This document shows positions 13,201 through 26,932 of a DNA stretch of 64,000 nucleotides, piece by piece. Under the pieces are notes generated by a model that ran no database searches, had not been told where the DNA came from, and saw only the letters and a program-made list of their open reading frames with translations. The stretch spans positions 109,342,006-109,406,005 of the forward strand of contig NC_048894.1 of NCBI RefSeq assembly GCF_011077185.1, given 5' to 3'. Made by a program: the position numbers and the translations under genes. This stretch comes from Oxyura jamaicensis (Eukaryota; Chordata; Aves; Anseriformes; Anatidae). Within the stretch, counting starts at the first letter, position 1. The number at the start of each line of letters is the position of its first letter.

Positions 13201-16200
13201 CTGGTTTTCTCTGGTAGGCCAAAGGTAAGTTTATCTGATGCTATTTCTGCTTTGGCACCAAGAGTAAGATTTCTGTTGAAGTAAAAGGGAGACACACAGT
13301 CATCTTACAATGAAACACCTAAATGTGTGTCTGCTGAACTCTAGAGCTGTTTGTCTAATCAGTCTAACCAAGTTGATCCTGTCCATCCCAATCTTTGCTA
13401 CGTGTCCCCGAGGACATCTAACAGTCTTAAAGTTGTTTGTTTTCCTATTTGACTATTCTTTTGCATGCATAAATGGTGACAGACTGATGTCATTATGTCA
13501 GTCAAACCAGAATGGGGGAGGGAGGATGCCCACTCAGACTTTGGGCGACAGGACTGCCAGTCTACATACATTCTGTCCCAGGGGTGCTAAGGATTCATCA
13601 GTGAGATACAGGTTCCTGAAACCCCACCTCAGCCCAGCAGAAAAGTGTGTCTAACAGGCTGACAGGACCCCCATGCAAGCTGCAGAACACAACTGGACCA
13701 GGATCAGCTTTTGCACCATGTCTTGTGTCATGCCCTGGGGTTGGGATGTAGCAGCTGGGTGTGACAACCCCTGGGCTGCTGGGGGCCGCAGAGAAGTTCT
13801 CCTAGCAAACGATGTTTGTGTGCACTTAGTCACATGGTCTAAAATTTTGGGTAGACCTGTGTCGTGCCAGGAGTTGGACTCAATGATCCTTATGGGTCCC
13901 TTCCAAATTGGGGTATTCTATGATTCTATGATTCTTTGATGTGCAAGGGCAGAAAGCATATATGCTGCCTGAGTGATACAAGAGGGCTCATCTTACAGCT
14001 GCTTGTGGTCTCCTGGCCTAGGTAAAAGACAGCAGTTTCCCTTTACAGAGAAAAAGTGGAAGGTCGCTGTGGTAAGCCTTTACTGCATTCAGTCATTCAT
14101 GGTTGCAATATAATCCACAGGGTATAATTTGAGGGTGAAAAAGGTCTTTTTGAAATCCAGTATATGAATGGTCATAGTTAGGTAAGTATACTGGCAGATT
14201 GAGTAGAGACATTAAAAATTAATTTAAGGTTCAGAAATGAATGAGGGATGTAATTCACTGGCTTAATATTGTATACTTCCAGGAAAATGAGGGAGGTCAA
14301 ATAAAGTTGAATAAAGAGTGCAGATTCATTACAAGCCTATTTTCGACTGTGTAAGGACTGACCCAGCATGTTCAGAGCTCCCCCAGTGATTCAGCTGACC
14401 TGCTTCTTGTGCATGGTCTTTTGCTGGGGATTGCTATAACAACCAAGGGTCTATTTCAAAAAACAAACAAACAAACAATGTAGATATAGGGGCTGCAATG
14501 GCAGCTCATTTCCAGTTTAGCCCTGTCCCAGGTGGCAGGCTGTAGCCAAGGAGCCATCCTGGTGACTTGGTGTGCTTCAGCATGTATCCAGCTAATGTAC
14601 TTTCTAGGCTGGCTATTGCAAAAACTTCATTGTAAAGCAGTATTTCACTCAGGCCAAGACACCACAAGTAAATGGGAAAAAGTCTCAGAAAGTGTATCTG
14701 TGCTTAGTGGCAGAACAACAGCTCCAAGTATGCGTGTATTTAAAAAATAGCTTTGTGTCAGTTTGAGATTCCCTTAAAAACAGAGTGTTTCTATTTCCTT
14801 GTTGCTTTTTCTGCCTTAACTACATCTAAGTCATCAGTTCCCCCAAAAGCTAACAATGTTGTTTGAAACAGAGTTTATTTCAACATCTTCATCTAAAACT
14901 GACTGTTTTCTTACTTTTCCCTCCTTCCCGTCAAGTCCCACTGAAAACTCCACCCTGTATTTTTAAATCGTCTACTTGGAAGTAGCTCCATTTCTCTATT
15001 TATTTCTTGAGAACTGAAGGCAACAAAAGTTTTCTTGTGTAACAAAGGTCACCACTCTGTACCTCTCTCACTCCCACTTTTTTTGTTTGTTTGTTTGTTT
15101 TTTTTTGTTTGCAGTACAATAGAATGTGCTGAAAAACTATACCAAAAAATGCAGTGTGGAAGTGTTCAACTGTTCTGCTCAACAAAAGCTTGGCAAATGA
15201 TCCATCAACTTTATAGCTGTCATATTAATTACCTTTGAATGCTCCACGAAAGAACTACAGTGAACTCAGCTGAAAAATCCAGCAATCCCTGTATCATTTT
15301 CTCTCTGCTGGGAGGGCTGATGGTCCATAAGGAGTTTGAATTGCCTTCTAGATCTGCAAGAGTTATATCTTCTTTTCCATAGCCCTCTAGAAACTGCAAA
15401 GCAGCCTGTAGTTGCAGAAGAGAAGAATAATCTTTCAATGCTGTGATATTCAGAAGACTCACAACCACATTTCCTGATCAGGCAGAATTGCAAATGTTCA
15501 ATTAATCAGAAGTGCATTGTTTTACACCGATTGCTTTGTCAGGTATCAGCTGGGGCTTTAGATGGGGAGGGGAATAGACAAAGCGTAACCAGTCCAAGAA
15601 ACCAAAACAAAAAGGCCTAGATGTTCAAAGAATAAGTATGATGGTCAAGTTGGCCAAAATGGGTTTGAAAGTTCATCAGGTAAACTCTGTAGAGGATCTT
15701 ATTTCCTTTTGTTTTTAATAACCCCATTTATATGCCTGGATCCAATAGGCCAAGCGGCTTTCAGTCCACACTAGTTTTGGCTGGTACCTCTGACAGCTTC
15801 ACCGAAACTCCAAACAGTACCAGTGGTCACCACAAAATATAAGTCACTGTGAGAATGATATACCAAGCCTGGCCACTGTGGGATGGCAGACACTTTCAGA
15901 AATTCTGGTAATACTCGGGGCAAAAGTCACCTGTCACCTTTTAATAGTTTTCATACTTTGCTTAAAATTGTATTGTCTTTTGTCATGCATCTTTCATCAC
16001 AGAAAAATGCCTGCAAGTGTTAAGGCAACTCGAAACCCTTAACTTTCAAAGTGTATCAAGATGGCAATATTAATGTTATAATACCCGGGCTATTTGGTAG
16101 CATCTAATATTAAAGTTCTTGAATGGGCTAGAAGGAAGTACTTCTTTAAAGTGGTATCTGATCAAAATCTAATTATTTTAGTAATGCAACAGTTTCTGCT

Positions 16201-19200
16201 AAATACTAGTCTTTTTTTTATTATTATTTTTTTTCTGTATAAAATAACGATAACTTTGTGCATAGTGCACCATGAAAATACTGAGACTGTGTTTAAACTA
16301 AGGCATTTTAATGTCAAAACTTTTCCAAGCCATACACACTTTCTTTTGACAGCACCGTCTCCTCACTGGGAGGTGAAAGCCACATGCACTACAGGAAGGA
16401 GCATGGAGCTTAAAAGTGCTACCAGTGTTGTGTCCCCAGAACATATTTGTTTTGGCACTACACCAACAACACCACATCTCCTGAAGCTTTGTGTCCTTTA
16501 GAGGGAAGGTTTCTATTCGGATGACAGGACAACTGCACTTTCTGTCTGTCTTCCATGATTTTGTGCAAAGATGCTTTAGTTAATGGTAACTTTTCACTTT
16601 ATAACCCAGCCCTGTCTTGACAAATGATCTGTTCAAACTTTTACTAGTGCAAACTCCCTTTATGGACACATCTTCCAAATGATGGCGGTGCTGCTGACCA
16701 CTTGACTACATAAACAAAACTCACAAATGGCCTCCATGGAAACATGCATACATTTTTAAGTAATGAGGTAGTCTACATTTCACTTACAGTGTTACCCCTA
16801 TAGCTTCCCAGAAACGCATTGAAATCAGTCTGATTCAAATTCTTGAGCTGATTCTGTTGAGCACTCATTGTAAAAATAGGCTGGGAAACAAAAGAACACA
16901 CACTTGTCACATTTACTTCACATCATTTGCTACATACACAGTACAGCATCCTGTGCTTCACAGTCCAAGACAATTACTCATTTCAACAGGAGAAGACTAG
17001 GAATTATTCCACTAAGAAGCAAGCTACCTCCAATTAATTATCTCACATTTACCATGGGAACCTGTAATCAGTTACCTGAGTTTTCTTAATGTAGGATAAT
17101 TTATTCAGATTAAACTGGCAGCAGGTTCTGTTTTTAACTGGCAAGTGAAGGTAGTATTTTACATCAGTGATGAACAAACATGTTTTTAAGCCAAAGGGGA
17201 TCACTTGTGGGAGTTTGTCTGATTTTTGCATAAGCCAGGAGAGTTTCAGTCATAAAATTTAACATAAGGAATAAGGAAGAGCACACGGAAATACAGTGCA
17301 AAACCAGAGATTTCTTTTAGCCTATCTTCTTTTTTACCTGATAACCTCCTAGAGTTATTGTGATTGATACATCTAGAGGCTTGTTCGTGATGCCTGCAAC
17401 AGATTTGATTAAAGACATGAAGAGCAGTGGGAACCAGACAATACAAATCAGCAAGACGATAATCATGCCACCCATTCCATACTTCACAACCTTCTTTTTC
17501 TTCTGGCCTCTTGGCTGGGGATATCTCTGCAAAAGCAAATAGCAACATGGTAATGCCTCTTCTATCAGTGGAACACTTGGTATGATTTGATGAGTGAATG
17601 AATACTGATCTTAAGGACACCGATCTTCTGTTTTCATCTGTTACCCATTATCAAGTTGAGATTATGTTGAGATTTTTAGCCAAACCTGCACAAGCAATGA
17701 ATTTCTGGCAACTACAGAGAACAGTGCCAGAAGAACCCCTATCAAGTGTGTGTTTGGTGTAAAAAATATTGTAAACCTCTCTGTTTTTTATTCTTTATGA
17801 CCATAAAGAAGGGAAAAAATTGGTAATTGCCACACCAACTGCATTTAAACAATGCCTCAAGCTTTGCTGCTGTCTCTAAAATCTTAACAGTGTGGATGTG
17901 ACATCCTTCCATTTCTTAGCTTCTGAGAGCAAAAATGATCTTGCTTTTATCCTTCTCTTTACAAGCAAGTCACACAACACATTGTTTCCCCTTGCCCACA
18001 ATTCCCTCTGCTATTGACCTCATGACTGAATACTTTGATAGAGCCCCTATCCTGTAAAATGTCTTACCATCGCTGTAATGTTTTGTTATAAGACTTAATA
18101 CTACACAGTGTTTTAGGATCCTGCCTTCCACACACTGCATACTGCATGTGCAAAATCAAGATGCAGTGAATTGCACTGCAGCTCAGACATGCCAAGAATC
18201 TGGATTTCAGGAAATTGTTCTTGCTTTACAACATGAATCCATAATGCCCTAGGAGAATATTAAATTTGTAATACAATGCTATATTTAAAACAAATTAGCT
18301 ACTTTTCAAAAGCATTGTATCAAATCATTTGTCTTGCACTACAAAATACTGTTTTCATTAAAATATCATATCAGGATCACCAGGGGCACATTATTTGTCC
18401 GTATGAGATTAGTTCAGGCACCTTTAATGCTGTTACACAACAGCTCAGAGACTCTAAGAGCCAAAGTACTTAGGCATACCACTCAATGTGAGTGAGAGAC
18501 AGAGAGAACTGAAGTACCTTGAACAACACCCATAAAGTTATCGGTAGTGATTTTGCTACATGGCATTGGCACACATATGCATGCTTAGACTTGGAAGGCT
18601 TCCTACATTAGATCTACACTACATATTATTCAGAGTGATCCTGTTGGAAGGTGAAAAAATGCAGTACAATGGACAGTCAAAGCAGATCTGGGTTATTATT
18701 TCCCTGACTCCCGAAGCCTCTGATGACACTCCATTCACAGAAGAAATGTAAGTCAAACCCAAAAAGCCTACATACAAGATCTGTGTGTCCTTCAGCTCTA
18801 AGTTAATCTAACTGACATACTTGGAAAGTAAGTGCCATTAAGAGACAGGATTATAATAAAAGTAATAGTACGTCAGTAACACTTGAAAATACAGCCATTT
18901 CATTGCAGATGTACAATTTCTGACTGGTTGGTTCACTCTTAAAAGAATGCTTAATTTCTTTTTCAAATTGGCAAATAAGCAAGCATATGGTTGCAATCTT
19001 TATAGTGCTTATAAGGAATCCAGAATTTGCAAATTTAATTCGAGCTGAAGCTTAAATGAATTAAAGAGGCTGAAACTTCAGTCAAACAAATGGTGGCTTT
19101 ATCTGTTTTTTTGCAGTCTTTTTGGATGTGCAGATCCTCTCTCAAGACAGAGGAACCAGATGAGTTCCCCCTGCAGTTACATGAAACAAGAATCCTTCGT

Positions 19201-22200
19201 ACCTACATGATGGAGGCATGAGCTCTGCCTTGTCCTGACCTTTCTTCAGAGCTACAGTTTCCTTGCTACTGTGAGTTACTAATTTAGTTGTTATGCACAA
19301 AGTGAGTCTGTGCATATGAGGCCTTTCAGTCCCTGTCTTGAAATTCAGGCATGCAATTAAACTAGCAGCCACACGTTTGTGGAATTCACGTTAATGGTGG
19401 AAAAATCAGGCGTAAAGGAGAAACCATTTGAAATTTCACTTGTGGTGACTGCCAACTAACTTAAAGTACCCAATAGTCTGAATATTTCTGAACATGAACA
19501 CCAGGTGTATCTTCTAACAAACTGGCTTTATGGTGGATTTCCCAGTTATTTAGGGACTCATGATTACTTTTCTTCATTTCTGCACGGGGGAGAGAAGGCC
19601 TGGATCACTCATATGGGGATTCCTTACTTTTTCAGATTCTCGCCAGCACTTCAGGATGAATATATGAGCATAGATATCTTCAACACAGATCCAGCTGGAA
19701 AGACTGAGAGTGGTATCAGTCCAAACCCAGTCCATTACTGCTCTCAGCTCAGTCAAAAATGGAACCAGGCGGAATCTGAAGGGAGAGCACAGCTGATGAT
19801 TAGTCAGAAGTGGAGGGATCACATTTAATGAGCACAATAACTGTATATATCACAAAAGGGAGAAATAAAACAGTATTTAAAGACAGTTTAACTGGAATTT
19901 TTACAAATACCATGCAATCATATCCTGAGACTGTATGACTAATAACTGATGTTTTGAGGGTAGTATCTTTTGCCACAGCTCATGTTTCTCTAGGTCCCCC
20001 TGTGAGGCCATAAATGTGCTTTTGCATCATTACACCTAGCAATTGTACATGAGCCACTGATGGAATGGTACAAAACAGAGTTCCCTGTACACCCAAATTC
20101 CTCTGATCTGAAGGCACAGAAGAACATAGCCTGGCCTGTCTGCAGAATTGTGGACTTCATTTTATGCCTCCTTACCCCAAGTGGTGCATTGTTTCTTTAC
20201 AGTAGGTGGGCAGTCCTCAACTGCATACAGGATTGGGCTTTATGACCCAGGATTAAGCAGCAGCAGAAGGTGGGCTAACAAGAAAGCAACATGCACAGAG
20301 CAGCTTTTCAAAGTGCACCATTCCTTTTACTAGTTCCACACTTCTCTGCTTGGCTAGGTCACAAAGAATACTTCATGTGAAGAAAGCTTTCTTCTATAAC
20401 TCTTTCTACTGGAATGACATAACCCATACTGAAAATATTGGGAAAAGGCTGAGGCTATTCCATCTTTTCTGTGCTTTTCATATGCTTTGAACTAGCTTAA
20501 TCACAACATCATGGTAACAGCACAACCGTAACGCCACCTTTCACTCTGAGGTGAGGCTGTATTTGTTATTGCACCAGCACTCCTAACCCTGAAGAGCTTC
20601 AAATGTGCAGCATTTTCCAAAAGATACACAAAGGAAACATTTTTTTTTTTTTGGTGCACAGATTTTTTTTTTCTCATATGTACTCTCTCTCACTTATTCT
20701 CCTTTTCAACTGCAGCCTGTAAGCCTGCTCCAATGACTTGTTCAGGATTTGTTGCCTTGCTACTGTTTAGGATTATAGAACAAATAGCATTACATAATGT
20801 TGTAGCCCATATCTCTTTCACAGAAGTGATTTCTTACAGGTGTTAAAAAAGGGCCCTGAGTGTCAGACTGGTAAGTCAGGCTTTCATATTCATGACAGGA
20901 GACTGATTTTTCTGCAATTTCCTGAAATTGTTTTTTTCCTTTCTGGACTACAGGGGACATGTGGCACAGATAGAGCAGTATGGTGTAAGATTTACTGTCT
21001 CATTTCCAGCAGCTTGTGAAGAGCAGTCATGAATAACCCCAGCATCTCACAATAACAGGTCCTTATTTCATGGAAGAATGGACTAGGGCAGTAGGTCTAG
21101 ACTTACCCTTGAAATAAGAACAGGTTCACATAGTTATAACTTTTAGTGAGGAAGTTGCCTAGAACACGAGTTGGATATCCACAGCGTATCTGATAGGCTG
21201 ATAAGCCAAAATAAACACATTTCACAAAATACCAGAGCTGGGCAACAGTGTTCTGGCTAAATTTCCTGTAATGGAAAAGACAGATAAAGGAAAATGATGA
21301 GCATTGTACCTGTGTATGACAGAATTAGCTTGAAAAGTTTTGTGCTTCTGGCAGCTTCCCTTTCCTGAGAACTGCTGAAAAACCTTTGGCCTCTGACCCT
21401 GCTGCATTGGTGAGACACTATTTGAAAGAATCTGGATGAGGAAGACTAAAAACAGCATCTGTAGACACCTCAGGGTCATGGCGAGAGACTGGGAACAGGC
21501 TCCCTGCGAGTGATGGCTCTGGGGCAGCGCTCTGTCCCTCCAGACACTAGAGTTGTCTAGCTACACCACAGTGGTACAGTTACACTACAATGACACATGC
21601 CCTGCAAGTCCTGGGTAGACACTGTTTCTCTTCACCGTTCAGATGGTTGACATCTGCACTGACTCTAAGCAGGTTTAATGGTAATTTGCATTCATGGAGA
21701 TACCTCCAACATCATGGACTCATATAAGGAATTAAGTTGGAGTGACCTCTGAAGACCATCTTTTGCATCATTCCCTGCTTGAATCACGTCTAATCACACC
21801 AAACTGCTCAGGGACCTGTCCAGCTGAGTTTTGAATATCTCTGAAGATGAAGATCCCACAGCCTGTCTGTGCAAATTGCTCTAGTCATGGAGCAATCATC
21901 AAATGCCATGGAGCACTACTGTCATGGTGAAAAGATCTGTCATCATATCTAGCACAAATTTCCCTTTTCTAATTTGTGGCTCCTTGCCTATATGGCTTCT
22001 TGCACCTCTGAAAGCAGCTTAGTCATCATGTTCTGCAGGCTAATCTAACGCTATTCACTGAACCTCTTCACAACTATCATATGCTCTACCCCACTAACCA
22101 TCTTGGTGAACCCCTTCTCACAGCAGCCCAATAACATGCTGGAACTGCACATTGGACAGGATTTGTGAACCAGACATGATCCACTGTTTGAAATTATATC

Positions 22201-25200
22201 TCACAAATTTATTGCAATTAAGAAATGTGCATGTGGTTCTAAGAGTCAGCCTGGCTTACAAGGACTACAGGAGTTCCAGATGCATGTTTGAGATTAACAA
22301 CATGAGATAAATATTTCATGAAAGCACCAAAAATACTCAAAATTATTTTCTTGCACTTTCTTTTAAGTGCCCAAATCAAGCTAAAATTTAATCTCAATTT
22401 TCAATGCTCAGTAGATAAGAGATACACTTGAAAAATACACTTGTTAAAATAGGGGTGCAATTATTACTGCGCTGAGGAAAAATAATCAATTTTTAAGAGG
22501 AAATCAGACTTTTTCTTTCTTTCTTTCTTACATTATGCTCCTATTTTGCTTTTCCCCATACAACAACTTAACTGTTTATGAAGTGAAATGTGCCCAAGTG
22601 ACAGGCCCAAATCCTCTATGTAGTCAATTGAGTAAAGAAATTTAAAGTCCTAAGTAGGAGTGGAATTAGCCTAAGACTAGAGAAGAAACATTAACCCCTC
22701 TGCAGAGCAGACTGCTTTGAGCCATGCAATAGGAAATGTTAGATTTTTAGGTCCATTGGACCAGGCAAGTCATACAAGATTTCATACAGCAGGTGACTAC
22801 ATCCACACCACCTCCAAAGCCATGTGACAAAAGCAGAGGAGGAGAAATTTTGCTCTTCAGAAGAGACATGGGTTTTAGACCTTCTTCAGCCTAAGGAGAT
22901 TCAAATCCATAATTAAGTTCACACTTTCCGGGAGAGTGACAAGTTACAGGTTACCCTGAGAGACATTTTCTATTAAGTCTTCTAAATCAGTGTGCAGCCA
23001 GAAAAGCAAGGTTCCTGATAAGAAAGAAAGGTGTAAAGGCAGGAAAGCATGGCATAGCTGGAAGGGGAGAGGAACAAAATTCAGATCACTGCACCCTGAG
23101 TTACTTCAGTTTGTATCCAGCAGCTATCTCATAAAAGACGTAAACCAGTCCTGGAGGTGGGAAAACAAAACAGAGGCCAGCATTGTCTCAGCTGAGTGCT
23201 CAGCTACGAGCAAGCTTTCTCTCACCTGCTATTTTTTTTTTTTTTTTTTTGACCCAAGCTGAGAATATTTCATTACATACTTGTATAATCTAGCTCTTAC
23301 CTCCTCAAACCTACATTGGCCACTGTTACTGCTGTAGAAAGACATTTTGACATTCTGCTTAGGAATGAGACTGAGAATAAATTTGTTTATGATTCCAAAG
23401 CTTAGCTATAACCCTCTCAAATTTACATTCAAATAACTTAGTAGAGCATGACTTTTCAACCCAAATTGTCCAATTATAAGGTTTATACCTTTCTGTCACT
23501 CCAGGTAAGATAAAGAACATCCAGAAATGTATTCCGAAAACAAGGATGACCTGGAAGATGACCTTTCCCATGACAGTCTTTTTGAGGTACAGTGCTCGGT
23601 CTACCACCATGGTACCAAACTGAATGAGCACCATCACCAAAAATGCCTCCGGGACCTGGTCCTCTGATAATGAAGAGGTGATGTCTGCTGCTGCAGAGTG
23701 TTTCTGAAAAGGAAAATGTAACAGAGTTGTTGAGGAAGGAGGACACTTGTTTGGAACCTAGCATCCACAACACGGGTCCCAACAGACAATTTATGTAGAG
23801 ATGCCCTCTATGACATACCCCAAAAGCCCAAAATCCAAACACAATGATGATGAAGTCCACTGTATCTGCGAGGAACATCAGCACATACACATCAGTCACA
23901 GCACTGTAGTCTGGATGAATAAGATTGTAGAAAAACTGTCTGATTGGCACATACACCTGGAGAGTCCTAAAACAACAATGAGCACAACGTGATTTAACAA
24001 CACTGTAACTGGCACTGAAGAAAAGTGTCTGGAATTTATATAATTAATGTTTGTGAAGATACACATCTCTGTCAGCCTCTTCACAGGTCATCAGAGACAC
24101 CAGTTCCTTGAACTGAGCTGCTAAAGCATGATATTGGCATTTGTTTATTAGAAATATACATAGGCACCCAAATCAGTTCACACAGGATTTTTAGCTACAT
24201 ATCAGACAGGTAAACACCCTTGCAGTGCTGTCTGAACCTCTGCTAATTTGTCTGAAGTTCAGCTGGTGAGACTTAGGGTGAAAGCATACCAATATAATGA
24301 ATAGCATACATATCCATTCTTCCATTTGAATTAACAGAATCAGTAACCTGCTCTCTTTAAAACATTTTACTGCATTAGTCAGCTGTTTGCAACCTCCCAC
24401 CCAAGCCCACACAACTCCTCACTTTGCTCACTTTTTAATTGTGAAGGCCTTGGCTTTGATCATTTGTTCTCGAAACTTTTCCATAAGAAGCTCTTTCTTA
24501 GATTTTTGCTTGATGCTTAACACACTGCTTCCTTTCTGACTGCTGTTTCTTGTACTGGTACTTCCTGAGAAAAAGGAGAGGGAAAGAGAAGAGAAAGAAG
24601 CAAATTCAAAATCAAAGTTTAAATACAAAAACTAGAAAGTAATTCTACCACATATCTGAGTCCCACATTTGAAAGACGCTTTGAAATAAATCCATATGGT
24701 TATTATTTTCTGATACGATAAAATCTTGACAATATCCAGTATAGGTGTAACAACGAGCAGATCTAAATTAATAACTAAAAGGAGAAGAATAGTGCCAAAG
24801 GCAAATACTTGATTGTTCTGACTCAGTCATCTCAATTGGTAATATACATTCAGGCTGTAGTAAACCCTTCTTTTTCAGAAGAGGTAATCTGTTTCAACAT
24901 TTCTCCTTTTTTTTTTTTTTTTTTTTTTTTTTTCACTTTAAGTACCATTAAATGTAGATATGAGAAATACATGTGCTTTGAGTTCTCTCTAGCTGGGGAT
25001 TATACTGAACCAGAAATTCTGGATTTGGGCCATGCTGAACGTTCCTTTCCCAGCTTTTGGGTAATGTCATTTTAAAAACATACTGAATCTCAAAGTACAG
25101 TTCTCCATTTGAACTTTAGGAAGGTTTGGAGCGTGTTCAAATGCAAAAGATATTTTGGTTCATATTCTATTTCCTCACAGAGGAGCAACAGAATTCAGTA

Positions 25201-26883
25201 GTCTCTGTGTTCTCCACAGCAATGTTTCAGCAGGATGATCCTATGGGAAATGGTCATTTGCTCTTCAAATCCCAGAAATGCCATGACATTTACCTCTCTT
25301 AGATCTGTGTGAGGAGAAGCTGGATCTGTGAGAAAGCTGTGATGCACTGCTAGAGCTCTTCCTCCTGATTGCAGTCTGCTGCTCGGGGAAGTGGACATGG
25401 ATGGACTCCACTGATGCTGCAAGATTGACAGACTTCATAGAGCCTGAAGAGTCTCTCCTGCCTCCTGTCAGAGAGAGCTCATCATCAGTATCTTCTTTAT
25501 TACTGGAGCTGTCCCCTTTCTCATCTTCATCCCACAATCCATGGCACTAATGGAAGAAAAAGGAGAGCATTTCAAACTTGTATTTATATGACAGTATTTA
25601 TCGTATACATTTATCACACTGTTCACTAGGGGGCATGACAAATTTGTTGTGTTGGAATGTAACATGAATGACTAAAAAATTAAAACAAAAACATTAAATA
25701 TAAAATAAAAAAAATAATTTTACCTTTAAAATGGATCTGTGGAAGAATAAAGCAAGGAGCTGAACAAGATCATAGTGCACATAGCCTTCTTTCTTCTCGA
25801 TGCCAATGATATTGGGTGGATGGTAAGGTTTATCTTTTGTGTAATCCACATATTTATTCCAAGGAAAGAAGCCAAACTGGAAGAAGTACTTGATAACGAT
25901 GGCTACCTGTTCAGTAACACAACACACTTGGGGTGTTTTCTAAGCATGGCAGCCTCATAACATTAAGAGGAGACAAATATGACTATTTTGTCAGCTTTAT
26001 AAGAAGATTAGCAAACATTCATTGCTACAGAGGAACAACAGTTTATGTTTCCTGAGTGAAAAGTTCATCAATGACTAAAATCAGCATTTACCAACAGACG
26101 ATGTTCAGTGGTACCTGAGATACCACAGGCACTGTACACTGTCACTTGAGTACACAGTAGCTGATTATAAATGGTCCATTTTTTGTGATAACTGCTTTAC
26201 ATGTCAGGAAGGATGTCACCCATTGCAGTGAAGAAAAACAAAACAAGACCTTCTTGTACCATAGAAATTGCTAAGGATGTTAGCAGATATTTACATTAAT
26301 ATGGAAGGCCACAGGCCCCTAGATCCTAGAGACCAAAACCAGAAAAGAGACCATGCAAAGCTTACAACTTCACTTTTCTATGTTTGACATACAGGGTTGC
26401 AAAAACAACAGCATACCTCAGTGTAGACAATGGCTGTCATCCAGAAACGTTTGCTTGGCCGAGGAACAGACAGCATGGCCCAAAGGAATATAAGGATTGG
26501 AAGCACCAGGGTTATCATGGAGGCAGAGATCATGTGGTTAAGAATGATCACAAAATAGCACACCATTTCTGACCGGGCCACCAATGTATTGTACAGGGCA
26601 TAAATAAGTAGCAAGACTCGAGGCTGACCAACGTAGAATTTCTCTGATTCCTCTAGCTCTTCATCCTGAAACATCCTGTTAGGAACACAGTACAATAAAT
26701 TAAATAAAAATTAAATTCACAAGAGCTGCTTTGTTAATTGCTGCTATTTTTCCTTTTGAAAAACTATAAGATTCTGTTGGCAAGTATAATGAAGGAAAAA
26801 AATGGTATTCGGTATTATAATCGAGTAACCTGAATCTAAGCTCACAAAACTTCAAGAAAAATAATCAGAAGCACAGAAGCACT

Positions 26884-26932
<49 letters not shown>

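Noticed and set aside
15266..15493. Overlapping minus-strand frame at w25, and an earlier acceptor that would extend w25
   Set aside because: The 75-codon frame is out of register with the conserved cap text. An extension of w25 to about 15470 stays open but adds residues absent from known PIEZO2, and w24 joins perfectly at 15405.
23483..23956. A 157-codon frame covering w19, the 115-nt intron and w20
   Set aside because: After the w19 end it reads w20 in the wrong frame, since 115 is not a multiple of three. Clean GT-AG sites and the conserved protein support splicing. Intron retention would shift the frame.
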